Notes: generated by a model not told the origin, from the sequence alone. A stretch of DNA of 64,000 nucleotides from Streptomyces bacillaris (GCF_003268675.1 NZ_CP029378.1:434001-498000); one strand, 5' to 3'. Positions 18,038-29,138 are shown, counted from the stretch's first letter. Numbers and translations are program-made.

Positions 18038-18063
18038 GCCCCGGGGCCCTACGGCCTCGGGGC
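18038..18063. terminator. Bidirectional terminator hairpin between convergent genes
   Basis: An 11-base stem, gccccggggcc paired with ggcctcggggc (one G-U), with loop ctac, lies between the stops of the DUF4383 and DUF1206 genes. Confidence 0.75.
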
Positions 18064-18075
18064 GTCCGTGTGTGC

Positions 18076-18918
18076 TCACACCTTGCGGTAGCGGGCGTTG
18101 AACCAGGAGAAGACACCGAAGGCGACCAGGCCGACGGCGATGACCACCAGGAGCCACGGCCCGACGGGCGTCTCGGTGAAGGAGCGCAGGGTGTCGTCCA
18201 TGCCCTTGGACTGATCGGGGTCGTGCTGGACCGCGGCGGCGACGGCGAACCCGCCCGCGGTGGCGAAGACGGCACCCCGCGCCGTACCGCCGAACACTCC
18301 GGAGATGTCGAGCGCGCGGCGTACCTTCTTCGACATCTCCGTCGTCTTCAGGTGCTTGCGGTACTTCCGCATGATGGCCCGGACCGCGATCCAGATCCCC
18401 GCGCAGGCGACCGCGATCCCGCCGATTCCCACGATCCACTGTCCGCCGGGCCAGCCCAGCACCCTGGCCGTGATGTCCTGCGACTGCTGGTCGGACGAGC
18501 CGCCGCCGCTGCCCGATTCCCCCGCGGCGAAGGAGAGGACGGAGTAGGCCGCGAAGCCGTAGAAGACGAAGCGTCCTGCCGCCATGGCCCGCTTGGAGGC
18601 CTTGTCACCGTCGGGGCCGGCCTGGCCGAAGAGGGCCTCGGACAGCCGCCAGAGCGCCATGCCCACCAGGCCGATCCCGAGCAGCCACAGCGCGATCTGG
18701 CCGAAGGGCTTCTCCGATATCTCCGCGATCGCACCGCCCCGGTCCGCCTGTTTTCCGCCGCCTCCGGAGAACGCGATCTGCAGGGCGAGGGCGCCCACGA
18801 GGACGTAGATGATGCCACGAGCCCCGAAACCGGCCCGGGCCCCGGCCTCCACCGCGGTGCTGTTGGCGGCCCGCCGTGCCTGGCCGCGCCCCTGTGCTGC
18901 TACTGAACGGGTATTCAT
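18076..18918 (-). CDS. DUF1206 six-helix membrane protein
   Basis: 280 residues with about six hydrophobic spans in three pairs, the layout of DUF1206. The first pair begins GFGARGIIYVLVGALALQIAF; each pair contains a Gly-Ala-rich helix and a short loop. Function is unknown; the family is often seen among stress-induced membrane proteins of Streptomyces. The start at 18918 (MNTRSV) was taken because residues before it look non-coding; no good ribosome site is visible. It converges on the DUF4383 gene. Confidence 0.8.
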   Translation of the reverse strand: MNTRSVAAQGRGQARRAANSTAVEAGARAGFGARGIIYVLVGALALQIAFSGGGGKQADRGGAIAEISEKPFGQIALWLLGIGLVGMALWRLSEALFGQAGPDGDKASKRAMAAGRFVFYGFAAYSVLSFAAGESGSGGGSSDQQSQDITARVLGWPGGQWIVGIGGIAVACAGIWIAVRAIMRKYRKHLKTTEMSKKVRRALDISGVFGGTARGAVFATAGGFAVAAAVQHDPDQSKGMDDTLRSFTETPVGPWLLVVIAVGLVAFGVFSWFNARYRKV

Positions 18919-19439
18919 GTCATGCCGGTTGCCCCGGTCCGGCGGATCAACTCCTGCCGGTGTGGGGAGGGGCAGGAACAGGCCGGGTGGGGTGGGCGAA
19001 AAATACCGCACGGAAAGCCCGCATGCCATTGCCGAGAATACTCATGAATCGTTTCGAGACGAGCGGCCCGGCGGCATGACCTCGACATTTCCCATGACCG
19101 AGTTCGCAGGGCTATAATTCACCCACTCATCACCCTCAGTAACGCGCGATGAATACATTCCCCTCGCTCCGTCTCACGACAGAGACCGCCCGTGACCTCA
19201 GGATCCTCCACATCGGACCAGCACGCCTGCCGCGTCGTTTCTGCGTCGAATCCGGGTCGAGTGACAGCGTTCGACATTCTCCCAAAAACCCTTGCCGGGC
19301 ACCCCGAAAACCCATCCTATTACCCTTCCCCGGGGGGTTCGCATTTGACCCCGGACACCTTCTGTGGACTACTGGAATTACGGCTCACCATGGCCGTACG
19401 GCGTGAATATCTCACCCCCACCCCGCCGGAGGAGACATC
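18919..19439. promoter_or_regulatory. Intergenic region between DUF1206 and fasciclin genes
   Basis: 521 bases between divergent genes, noticeably lower in GC than the flanks. A perfect TATAAT at 19113-19118 on the plus strand has no recognisable -35 box at normal spacing. TTGACC at 19345-19350 has only a poor -10 downstream. I see no gene here. Confidence 0.3.
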
Positions 19440-20018
19440 ATGACCATCACCCGCCTGCAACGCACCGCCGCGACTGCCGCCGCGCTCGCCTTCCCCGCCT
19501 CCATGGTGTTCTTCGCGCCGCAGGCACAGGCGCAGGCCCCGGCGGAGCCGTTCGGTCCGGCCTGCGCATCCGTACCGGCGGAGGGCGCGGGCAGCCTTGA
19601 GGGCATGGCGAAGGATCCGGTCGCCACCGCCGCCTCCAACAACCCCGAACTCTCCACCCTGGTCAGCGCCGTGGAGAAGGCCGGCCTCGTGGACACCCTC
19701 AACAACGCCGAGAACATCACGGTGTTCGCGCCGACGAACGACGCCTTCGAGAAGATCCCGAAGGCCGATCTGGACGCGCTCCTCAACGACAAGGAGGAGC
19801 TGACCAAGGTGCTGACCTACCACGTGGTGGGCGAGAAGCTGACGACGAAGCAGCTGGAGGACGGTACGTACAAGACCCTTCAGGGCAGCGACCTCACCGT
19901 GAAGGGGTCCGGTTCCGACTTCACGGTGAACGACTCGTCGAAGATCGTCTGCGGTAACGTCCCGACGGCCAACGCCACGGTCAACCTGATCGACACGGTG
20001 CTCATGCCGCCGTCGTGA
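19440..20018 (+). CDS. Secreted fasciclin-domain protein
   Basis: 192 residues. A Sec signal peptide (about 1-32) ends in an Ala-rich AQAQA cleavage region with no lipobox. A single fasciclin domain follows (about 55-190), with the conserved elements ITVFAPTNDAFEKI, LTYHVVGEKL and VNLIDTVLMPP. Fasciclin domains mediate adhesion in cell-surface proteins, and the role in Streptomyces is not settled. The ATG has GGAGGAG 6 bases upstream. It is a single-gene unit closed by a strong terminator. Confidence 0.9.
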   Translation: MTITRLQRTAATAAALAFPASMVFFAPQAQAQAPAEPFGPACASVPAEGAGSLEGMAKDPVATAASNNPELSTLVSAVEKAGLVDTLNNAENITVFAPTNDAFEKIPKADLDALLNDKEELTKVLTYHVVGEKLTTKQLEDGTYKTLQGSDLTVKGSGSDFTVNDSSKIVCGNVPTANATVNLIDTVLMPPS

Positions 20019-20066
20019 CCCCGACCGGTTCCGTGGGCGACGCCCGGAGAACCGATGCCCGGAGAA

Positions 20067-20099
20067 CGGTGCCCGGACCGCGTGACGGTCCGGGCACCG
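20067..20099 (+). terminator. Strong intrinsic terminator hairpin
   Basis: A perfect 14-base stem (cggtgcccggaccg and its complement) with loop cgtga, about 50 bases after the fasciclin stop codon. Confidence 0.85.
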
Positions 20100-20130
20100 G
20101 CCATGGGCTGCCGTTCTATACGCTGAGTAC

Positions 20131-20646
20131 GTGACCAGCGCTGACAGCCGACAGACCCGGAACGGCGCCTCGGACCCCACGGCGGCACCGGAAGCCGGAT
20201 CCGCCGCCGGTCTCCAGGCGTTCGCGGTCCAGCTCCGCCGGATGAACGGCGAGATCAACCGGATGACCCACGGCTTCGCCGCGCACCAACAGTTGCACCC
20301 CACGGACGTGAGTGCGCTGGCGGCCATTCTCGACGCCCCCGCCCCCCTGACGCCGGGCGCGCTGCGCGAGCATCTGGGGCTCACCTCGGGCGCGGTGACC
20401 GCCTGCCTCGACCGTCTGGAGCGGGCCGGTCACATCCGGCGGGCCCGCGAGAGCAGCGACCGCCGGGTGGTGCACGTCCACTACGAGGCGAGCGCCCGGC
20501 TGGCCGCCCGCGACTACTTCATGCCGCTCGCCGAGGCCACCGAGCGGGCACGGGCCCGCTTCAGCGAGGCCGAGCTGACGACCGTCCTGCGCTTCCTCAC
20601 CGCCATGAACGAGGAGCTGTCCGAAGCTCCCCCGGCGGGCCGCTGA
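20131..20646 (+). CDS. MarR-family transcriptional regulator
   Basis: 171 residues with a winged helix-turn-helix (about 65-130; LTPGALREHLGLTSGAVTAC, then the wing with SSDRRVVHV). MarR proteins are dimeric repressors released by small molecules and often govern an adjacent exporter; the MMPL gene lies downstream on the same strand. The GTG start at 20131 has no ribosome site, but TATACG at 20117-20122 could be a -10 box for an almost leaderless message. The first 30 residues are a polar tail. Confidence 0.85.
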   Translation: MTSADSRQTRNGASDPTAAPEAGSAAGLQAFAVQLRRMNGEINRMTHGFAAHQQLHPTDVSALAAILDAPAPLTPGALREHLGLTSGAVTACLDRLERAGHIRRARESSDRRVVHVHYEASARLAARDYFMPLAEATERARARFSEAELTTVLRFLTAMNEELSEAPPAGR

Positions 20647-20866
20647 GACCTGACCGGCTGCTGAGCAATTTTCGCCCCCGTACGACGCCTCACCCCGGAA
20701 CATCCTTCGGCCTCGTACGGCGCGCCGCCGAGATTCCCGGCCGTTGGGTGCATCCATGAGGGGACGCCCCGCAGAAGCACCCCTGTATGCAACTCACCCT
20801 CCCCCACTCCCCCGGCGAGGGCCCGCGTGACCGTGCCCCGCGGCCGTCCGCTAATGTATTTCAACG

Positions 20867-20890
20867 ATTGAGATTGTTGGTCATTGAGAT
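20867..20890 (+). promoter_or_regulatory. Candidate MarR operator ahead of the MMPL gene
   Basis: The octamer attgagat occurs at 20867-20874 and 20883-20890, 16 bases apart. It overlaps a short inverted repeat, caac ... gttg (20862-20879), in the only AT-rich patch before the MMPL start at 20915. The regulator upstream is the natural candidate to bind. Confidence 0.45.
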
Positions 20891-20914
20891 ACTTCTCGCA
20901 CCCCCGGGAGAGGC

Positions 20915-23119
20915 ATGTTCACCCCTGCACGGTCGGCCCGCTGGCTGATCCCCGTCGTTCTGCTGATCGCCTGGCTCGGTATCGGCGGTGGGCTCGGTCC
21001 GTACGCGGGCAAGCTCGGCGAGGTCGCCACCAACGACCAGGCCTCCTTCCTGCCCCAGAACGCCGAATCCACCCAGGTCATCGACGCGCAGAAGGCGTTC
21101 CAGCAGAACGAGACCGTGCCGGTGATCCTCGTATGGACGTCGGAGGACAAGGGATCGCCGGTGAGCGAGGCCCAGCGGGAGGCCGCCACCGGTGCCCTCG
21201 CCTCGCTCGCGGGGACCGAGGGCGTCGTCGGGAAGGCCTCCCCCGCGCTGCCCTCCGAGGACGGCCTCGCGCTCCAGGGCATCGTGCAGCTCAGCCCCGG
21301 CCTCGGGGACGAACTGCCGACAGTGTTGGAGAAGGTCCAGGAGGCCGGTGCGGAGGTGCCGGGGACCACGGTGCAGCTCGCCGGGCCGGCCGCGAGTCAG
21401 GCCGATCTGTCCGACGCCTTCGCGGGCATCGACGGGCTGCTCCTCGGCGTCGCCCTGATCACGGTGCTCGTCATCCTGGTACTGGTCTACCGCAGTGTGC
21501 TGCTGCCCTTCCTCATCATCATCGGTGCCGTCTTCGCCCTCGGTCTGGCCTGCGCGATCGTCTATGTGCTGGCGGACCACGACATCGTGCGGGTGGACGG
21601 CCAGGTGCAGGGCATCCTGTCGATCCTGGTGATCGGCGCCGCGACGGACTACGCGCTGCTGCTCACCGCCCGGTTCCGGGAGGAACTCGCCGTCCGGGGC
21701 GACCGGGTCGCCGCGATGCGCATCGCGCTGCGGGAGTCCTTCGGGCCGATCACGGCCAGCGCCGCGACCGTGGCCGCGGGTCTCCTCGCCCTGCTCCTCA
21801 GCGACCTGACCAACAACCGGGCGCTCGGCCCGGTCGGTGCGATCGGGATCGTCTGCTCGGTCCTGAGCGCTCTCACCTTCCTGCCCGCCGCCCTGGTCCT
21901 GCTGGGCCGCAAGGCGTACTGGCCCGCCAGGCCCCGGCCGGCCGAGGACGGAACCGGCGGCCACGGGATCTGGAGCAGGGTGGCTGCCCTGGTCGACCGG
22001 TCTCCCCGCAAGGTCTGGGCGATCACGCTCGCCGCCCTGGTCGCCTGTGCCGCGTTCGCCCCCACGCTCACCTCCAAGGGCGTGCCGCTGGACGAGATCT
22101 TCGTCAACGACGCCCCGTCCGTGGCCGCCCAGGAGACGCTGAGCGAGCACTTCCCCGGCGGCTCCGGCAACCCGGTGGTGATCATCGCGGCGGCCGACCG
22201 GCTGGACGCGGTGAGCGAGGCCGCGTCCCGTACCGACGGGGTGGCCTCGGTCGCGCCGGTCAGCGAGGGCGGCCGGCCCGGCGGTGAACCCCTCGTCGTC
22301 GACGGCAAGGTCCGTATCGACGCGACCCTCAAGGACGCGGCGGACAGCGACAGCGCCAAGGAAACGGTGGCCGCCCTGCGCGAGGCGGTGCACGCGGTGC
22401 CGGACTCCGACGCCCTGGTCGGCGGCTACACGGCCCAGCAGTACGACACCCAGCGCACGGCCGAGGCCGACCGCACGCTGATCGTGCCGGTGGTGCTGGC
22501 GATCATCCTGGTGATCCTGGTCTTCCTGCTGCGCTCGCTGCTGATGCCGGTGCTGCTGGTGACCACGGTCGCGCTCAACTTCCTGGCGACGCTGGGCATC
22601 TCGTCGCTGGTCTTCACCCATGTGTTCGGCTTCAGCGGTACGGATTCCTCGGTGCCGCTGTACGGGTTCGTGTTCCTGGTCGCCCTGGGCGTCGACTACA
22701 ACATCTTCCTGATGTCCCGGGTCCGTGAGGAGTCCCTGCGTCACGGCACCCGGGAGGGCATCCTGCGCGGGCTGACCACGACCGGCGGGGTCATCACGTC
22801 GGCCGGTGTCGTGCTGGCGGCCACCTTCGCCGCGCTGGGCGTGATCCCGCTGGCGTTCCTCGTGCAGATCGCGTTCATCGTCGCCTTCGGTGTCCTGCTG
22901 GACACCCTGGTCGTCCGCTCGCTCCTCGTCCCGGCGCTCGTCCGGGACATCGGGCCGAAGTCCTGGTGGCCGGGGGCGCTGAGCCGCGAGGGCGCCGACG
23001 GAGGCGCGGCGGGAGGTACGGGGAGGAACGCGGAAGGACGTGCGAGGAAGAGCGCGGACGGTCAGCGCAGTGCGGCGCCCGGGGCCGAGTCCGGAGAGCC
23101 GGGGGCCGGAGGCCGGTAG
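20915..23119 (+). CDS. MMPL/RND-family transporter
   Basis: 734 residues with the duplicated RND layout: one N-terminal membrane helix, an extracytoplasmic domain and five further helices, then the same again (second half from about residue 365). The first-half helix bundle contains GAATDYALLLTARFREEL and the second VALGVDYNIFLMSRVREES, the MmpL proton-relay helices with Asp-Tyr. Substrates of the family include lipids and small hydrophobic compounds; here unknown. The gene lies downstream of a MarR repressor. The 3' end overlaps the convergent DUF7144-like gene by 58 bases. Confidence 0.9.
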   Translation: MFTPARSARWLIPVVLLIAWLGIGGGLGPYAGKLGEVATNDQASFLPQNAESTQVIDAQKAFQQNETVPVILVWTSEDKGSPVSEAQREAATGALASLAGTEGVVGKASPALPSEDGLALQGIVQLSPGLGDELPTVLEKVQEAGAEVPGTTVQLAGPAASQADLSDAFAGIDGLLLGVALITVLVILVLVYRSVLLPFLIIIGAVFALGLACAIVYVLADHDIVRVDGQVQGILSILVIGAATDYALLLTARFREELAVRGDRVAAMRIALRESFGPITASAATVAAGLLALLLSDLTNNRALGPVGAIGIVCSVLSALTFLPAALVLLGRKAYWPARPRPAEDGTGGHGIWSRVAALVDRSPRKVWAITLAALVACAAFAPTLTSKGVPLDEIFVNDAPSVAAQETLSEHFPGGSGNPVVIIAAADRLDAVSEAASRTDGVASVAPVSEGGRPGGEPLVVDGKVRIDATLKDAADSDSAKETVAALREAVHAVPDSDALVGGYTAQQYDTQRTAEADRTLIVPVVLAIILVILVFLLRSLLMPVLLVTTVALNFLATLGISSLVFTHVFGFSGTDSSVPLYGFVFLVALGVDYNIFLMSRVREESLRHGTREGILRGLTTTGGVITSAGVVLAATFAALGVIPLAFLVQIAFIVAFGVLLDTLVVRSLLVPALVRDIGPKSWWPGALSREGADGGAAGGTGRNAEGRARKSADGQRSAAPGAESGEPGAGGR

Positions 23120-23535
23120 GCGACCAGGGCCCAGATCACGAAGATGTCCAGCCCGATCATGAGCACCGACCACACCGGCGCGTACGGCAGGAAGAGGAAC
23201 TGCGCGAAGAGGGTGAGGGAGGCGAGGACGATACCGGTGACCCGGGCCCATCCCGCGCCCTTGAGGAGCCCGGCGCCGGTGATCACCGCGCAGAGGCCGA
23301 TCACCAGGTGGATCCAGCCCCAGCTGGTGAGGCTGAACCGGTAGAGGTAGTCGCCGACGGTGCCGTAGACATCGCTGTCGGCGAGGGCGGCGACGCCCTG
23401 CAGGGCTGCGACCACGCCCTGGCACAGCATCAGCACCCCGGCGAAGAGGACCCCTCCGGTGACCCAGGCACTCCCCGGGTCGGGCACCGGAGGGGCGCCG
23501 GCGGAACCGTCGTACAGGCGCGGGTCCTCGCTCAT
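23062..23535 (-). CDS. DUF7144-like four-helix membrane protein
   Basis: 157 residues with four membrane spans after a short Pro-rich N-terminus. The sequence WGWIHLVIGLCAVITGAGLL followed by WARVTGIVLASLT matches a small actinobacterial membrane family (DUF7144). No function is known. It is transcribed after the DoxX gene, 42 bases downstream of it, probably as one operon. Confidence 0.75.
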   Translation of the reverse strand: MSEDPRLYDGSAGAPPVPDPGSAWVTGGVLFAGVLMLCQGVVAALQGVAALADSDVYGTVGDYLYRFSLTSWGWIHLVIGLCAVITGAGLLKGAGWARVTGIVLASLTLFAQFLFLPYAPVWSVLMIGLDIFVIWALVAYRPPAPGSPDSAPGAALR

Positions 23536-23577
23536 CGGTCCGTCTCCCTCTGCCTCATCGGTCTGTCTTCCCCGGCC

Positions 23578-24108
23578 TCATCGGCCCGTCTCCTGCTCCT
23601 CGTCCGCCTGCCCCTTGGCCCGCTTGCCGACCACCGCTGCCGCGGCGACCGCGCTCCCCGCGAAGGCGAGGGCGACCATCCAGGGGCGGTCGAAGATGTG
23701 GCAGGTGACGTGGTCCACGGAGTAGCGGCCGGGGCCGGCCAGTCCGATGGCGGCGGCGGTGAAGCCGAGGAACGCCGGGTACTCGTAGCCGCCGCCCTGG
23801 GCGAAGAAGCCCGCAGGGGCGTGCACGGCCACCGCACCCGCCATGGCGCCCGCCGCCGCGGCCCCGGCGGCGGGCGTGGCCAGGCCCAGCGCCAGCAGCA
23901 CACCGCCGCCCGCCTCACCGAGTCCGGCGGCGACCGCGCTGTGCTTGGGCGGATGGAACCCCATGGCCTCCATCGCGGCCGTGGTGCCCTGGATCCCGCC
24001 GCCTCCGAACCACCCGGCCAGCTTCTGGCTGCCATGGGCGGCAAGCACCGCGCCGGTGCCGACGCGCAGGGCGAGCAGACCGAGATCACGCCGGTTGACG
24101 CAGACCAT
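23578..24108 (-). CDS. DoxX-family membrane protein
   Basis: 176 residues with four membrane helices. The N-terminal GLLALRVGTGAVLAAHGSQKL and the following loop GGGGIQGTTAAMEAMGF are typical of DoxX-like proteins, small quinone- or thiol-linked membrane proteins. The ATG at 24108 has GGGAG 5 bases upstream; longer frames are not supported. It heads a two-gene unit with the DUF7144-like gene and is divergent from the dienoyl-CoA reductase gene across an operator-like palindrome. Confidence 0.8.
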   Translation of the reverse strand: MVCVNRRDLGLLALRVGTGAVLAAHGSQKLAGWFGGGGIQGTTAAMEAMGFHPPKHSAVAAGLGEAGGGVLLALGLATPAAGAAAAGAMAGAVAVHAPAGFFAQGGGYEYPAFLGFTAAAIGLAGPGRYSVDHVTCHIFDRPWMVALAFAGSAVAAAAVVGKRAKGQADEEQETGR

Positions 24109-24282
24109 GAGGACTCCCGGGGTGGGGTGCGTACGGTACGGCTCCCACTCTCCTCGGCGGCCACCGGGCGGGCGCGGCCGGTTACGCCGTACGGGGCACG
24201 GGCCGGGCGCCACATGGGCTGCGGGCCGGGCGCCACAAAGGATCCGTACGGGCGCGAAGGGCTCCCGGTGCGACATACGTCA

Positions 24283-24302
24283 TTGTGCAACTTGTTGCAT
24301 AA
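24283..24302. promoter_or_regulatory. Palindromic operator ahead of the dienoyl-CoA reductase gene
   Basis: Arms tgcaac and gttgca flank a 2-base centre; with one mismatch the match extends to 9 bases on each side. It lies 55 bases before the reductase start in an AT-rich patch. The dyad type suits a MarR or PadR repressor; the PadR gene after the reductase is a candidate. Confidence 0.5.
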
Positions 24303-26372
<2,070 letters not shown>

Positions 26373-26428
26373 ACCCGCCCCGCCGGGGGCCCGGACCACT
26401 GCCCGCCCCCGTCCTTAGGATGCACGTC

Positions 26429-26962
26429 ATGTCACTGCCGCACGCGATTCTCACCGCCCTGCTGGAGAAGCCGTCCTCGGGTCTCGAGCTGACCCGCAGG
26501 TTCGACCGGTCGATCGGCTACTTCTGGTCCTCGACCCACCAGCAGATCTACCGCGAGCTGGGAAGACTGGAGCAGGCGGGACGGATCAGGGCGCTGCCCA
26601 CGGCGGCACCGGCCCGGGGCCAGAAGAAGGAGTACGAGGTCCTGCCCGCCGGCCGCGAGGAGCTGGCGGTCTGGGTGGCGCTCCCCGAGGACCCGCGCCC
26701 GGTCCGCGACCCGCTGCTCCTGCGGATGCGGGCGGCGGCGGTCGTCGGGGTGAACGGCATGGAGGCCGAGCTGCGCCGCCATCTGGCTCTGCACGAAAGC
26801 CAGTTGGCGGAGTACCGGGAGATCGAGGAGCGGGACTTCACCCCTCCCCCAGAGGCCGACGCCGACCGGCTGCGCCATCTGGTGCTGCGGGGCGGCATCG
26901 ACCTGGAGACGTTCTGGATCGGCTGGCTGACGCGGGCGATCGGGGATCTGGAGGAGGGCTGA
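26429..26962 (+). CDS. PadR-family transcriptional regulator
   Basis: 177 residues. The N-terminal PadR winged helix (MSLPHAILTALLEKPSSG, then SSTHQQIYRELGRLEQAG, with wing GQKKEYEVLPAGREEL) is followed by a helical dimerisation domain ending LETFWIGWLTRAIGDLEE (the Vir_act_alpha_C type). It probably represses itself or the preceding reductase gene, since they are 56 bases apart. The start at 26429 aligns with family members; an ATG at 26419 is in another frame. Confidence 0.85.
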   Translation: MSLPHAILTALLEKPSSGLELTRRFDRSIGYFWSSTHQQIYRELGRLEQAGRIRALPTAAPARGQKKEYEVLPAGREELAVWVALPEDPRPVRDPLLLRMRAAAVVGVNGMEAELRRHLALHESQLAEYREIEERDFTPPPEADADRLRHLVLRGGIDLETFWIGWLTRAIGDLEEG

Positions 26963-27068
26963 GCCCCGGGGCGGGCCGTTCCGGTCGGGTCATGGGGGCC
27001 TGGGCGGTCGACTGCTGCGGGTGGGCTCGGGTGGTCGGTCGTCACGGGTGAGGCCGGACGGTTGCCCG

Positions 27069-28103
27069 TTACCGGTAGGGCTGGGCAGTCGCCCGTACGG
27101 GGAAGGGGTCCGCGCCCACGGTGAAGGGGCCCGCATCCAGCGGCTCCGCGCCCGCCCCGAGGGCGCTCGCGCCCAGCGGCGTACCGTCGGCACGCCGGGG
27201 GCTGCCGATCACGACCCTGGAGGCGACCGGGTCCAGCGGCCCGGGGGCCTCGTCCGCCTCCCCCCGGTCCGCGCCGCGCGCCTGCGCCCGGCTGAGCAGG
27301 ATCACCCCGCGTACGGCGGCGGCCGTACCGAACAGTGCCAGGATCAGGCTGACCGGCCCGCCCTGGAGGCGTTCGCCGAGGAGGGCCAGGCCGATCGCGG
27401 CGGCGGCGACCGGGTTGGCGAGGGTGACGACCGCGAGGGGCGCGCCGAGGCCGCCCCGGTAGGCGGTCTGGGAGAGCAGCAGGCCGCCCATCGCGAAGGC
27501 GGAGACGAGCAGCGCCACCGTCAGCAGCCGCCAGTTGAACAGCGGGCCTCCGGAGTGGTCGGTGACGGCGACGGTCAGGGTCTGGGTGAGCGCGGAGGCG
27601 ACGCCCGACGTGATGCCGGAGGCCGCCGCGTGCCGCAGCCCCGGTCGGGCGCCCGGCCGGCTCAGCCCGGCGACCACGGCCATGGTGGCCGCGCCGACGC
27701 CGAGGGCCTCCGGGAGGGTGAGGGTGTCCTGCGGGGCGGAGCCGCCGCCCGTGGTCAGGAGCAGCGCGCCGAGGCCGAGCAGGGTGAGGACCGTGCCCCG
27801 CCACTCGGTGCGCCCGACCCGGCGCCCCGCGGCGCGCGCCCCGAGCGGGACGGCGGCGACGAGGGTGAGCGCGCCGAGCGGCTGGACCAGGGTGAGCGGG
27901 CCGTAGTTGAGCGCGGCGACATGGAGGAGTGCTCCCCCGGCGTTGAGGCCGACCGCCGCCCACCAGGCGCCCCGGCCGAGCAGCCGCAGGACCCCGGTGG
28001 AGGGGTCGGTACGCCCGGCCAGCCGGGACTGGGCCACGGCCGCGGAGGCGTAGGCACCGGCGGAGACGAGGGAGAGCGCGACGGCGATCATCGTGGCGTT
28101 CAT
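27069..28103 (-). CDS. EamA/DMT-superfamily transporter
   Basis: 344 residues with about nine or ten membrane helices and a polar Gly/Ala/Pro-rich C-terminal tail of about 60 residues. The repeated helix pairs (VAALNYGPLTLVQPLGALTLV in the first half; APLAVVTLANPVAAAAIGLA in the second) are typical of drug/metabolite transporters of the EamA type. The start codon overlaps the stop of the PAP2 gene (ATGA), so translation is coupled. Substrate unknown. It converges on the PadR gene. Confidence 0.8.
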   Translation of the reverse strand: MNATMIAVALSLVSAGAYASAAVAQSRLAGRTDPSTGVLRLLGRGAWWAAVGLNAGGALLHVAALNYGPLTLVQPLGALTLVAAVPLGARAAGRRVGRTEWRGTVLTLLGLGALLLTTGGGSAPQDTLTLPEALGVGAATMAVVAGLSRPGARPGLRHAAASGITSGVASALTQTLTVAVTDHSGGPLFNWRLLTVALLVSAFAMGGLLLSQTAYRGGLGAPLAVVTLANPVAAAAIGLALLGERLQGGPVSLILALFGTAAAVRGVILLSRAQARGADRGEADEAPGPLDPVASRVVIGSPRRADGTPLGASALGAGAEPLDAGPFTVGADPFPVRATAQPYR

Positions 28104-29014
28104 CGGCCGGCCCCGGTGTCGGCGGGGGCCCGGACGGGCGCCTCGGCGGGGGCCTGGGCCGGAACCACGATTTCGGCGGGGATGCGGGCGGGCGAGGAGG
28201 CAGCCACGTACGTACGCGAGCCCCCATCCGTAAGCATCGCGTCCGTCCGCGCGCTCACGCCCGTACGCGCGCCCGCGTCCATGCGGTTGCCCGGCATCCG
28301 CAGCACGGCCAGCGCCACCGCCAGCATCGCCACGACCACGATGGCGTCGAGCCAGTAGTGGTTCGCCGTGGCCACGACCACGAGCAGGGTGATCGCCGGG
28401 TGGAGGAGCCAGAGCCACCGCAACCGGGAGCGGGTGGCGGCGATCAGGCCGACGGCGACCATCACGGCCCAGCCGACGTGCAGCGAGGGCATCGCGGCGA
28501 ACTGGTTCGCCATCGTGTCGGTCGCGGGCGTCGCCCCGTACACCGTCGGCCCGTAGATCTGGCCGGTGTCGACGAGACCGGCGGCCGGGAGCATCCGGGG
28601 CGGGGCGAGCGGGAAGACCAGGTGGAGCACGAGGGCGCCACCGGTGAGTACGGCGAGGACGCGCCGCGACCAGAGGTAGTGGAGCGGGCGGCGCCAGTAG
28701 AGCCAGACCAGGAAGAGAGCCGTGGCGGGGAAGTGCACGGCGGCGTAATAGGTGTTCGCCGCCTGGATCAGGGGCTGGCTGTGCAGCAGCAGGGCTTGGA
28801 CGGCGCCCTCCCCCGGGAGGTGCAGGGCGCGTTCGAGGTCCCATATGTTCCCGGCGTTGCGGAACGCCTCCTCCACATGGCCGTTGGCCGCCCGGCGGCC
28901 GAGCTTGTAGGCGAGGAAGAGTCCGGCCACCAGAAGGAACTCGCGAACGAGGGGCGGTCGGGCACGTATGTCCGGCTCCTGGTCCGTGGGCTCGGTGCGG
29001 GCGTACGTCGTCAC
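28100..29014 (-). CDS. PAP2-superfamily membrane phosphatase/phosphotransferase
   Basis: 304 residues with six or so membrane helices. The later motifs MPSLHVGWAV and ANHYWLDAI are the phosphatase signatures of the type 2 phosphatidic acid phosphatase fold in its inositol-phosphorylceramide-synthase-like form, common in actinobacteria. It may act on lipid phosphates. The C-terminal 60 residues are low-complexity. The GTG start at 29014 has AAGGGGG about 7 bases upstream. It is the first gene of a two-gene operon with the EamA transporter, facing a TetR gene across the operator array at 29073-29138, which suggests TetR control. Confidence 0.82.
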   Translation of the reverse strand: MTTYARTEPTDQEPDIRARPPLVREFLLVAGLFLAYKLGRRAANGHVEEAFRNAGNIWDLERALHLPGEGAVQALLLHSQPLIQAANTYYAAVHFPATALFLVWLYWRRPLHYLWSRRVLAVLTGGALVLHLVFPLAPPRMLPAAGLVDTGQIYGPTVYGATPATDTMANQFAAMPSLHVGWAVMVAVGLIAATRSRLRWLWLLHPAITLLVVVATANHYWLDAIVVVAMLAVALAVLRMPGNRMDAGARTGVSARTDAMLTDGGSRTYVAASSPARIPAEIVVPAQAPAEAPVRAPADTGAGR

Positions 29015-29072
29015 CCGGTGCCCCCTTGGATGCGAAGCGGTATCAGGACGGCACGGTCGCTCCGTGCCGAAT

Positions 29073-29138
29073 CGATACGCCAGTGTACCGATACGTTCGC
29101 GTATCGGTACCCGCACGTATCGGTACACTGGCGTATCG
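29073..29138. promoter_or_regulatory. TetR operator array (nested inverted repeats)
   Basis: Two perfect 23-base arms (29073-29095 and 29116-29138) are reverse complements. Between them sits a third copy of the core cgtatcggtac (29100-29110). The left arm end and the middle copy form a tight palindrome, 11-base arms around ttcg. The three cores thus occupy 29085-29126. The array lies between the PAP2 and TetR starts, as for an autoregulated TetR repressor. Confidence 0.8.

Noticed and set aside
19149..19406. 85-residue frame before the fasciclin gene
   Set aside because: Composition does not match coding DNA, and there is no ribosome site or conserved feature.
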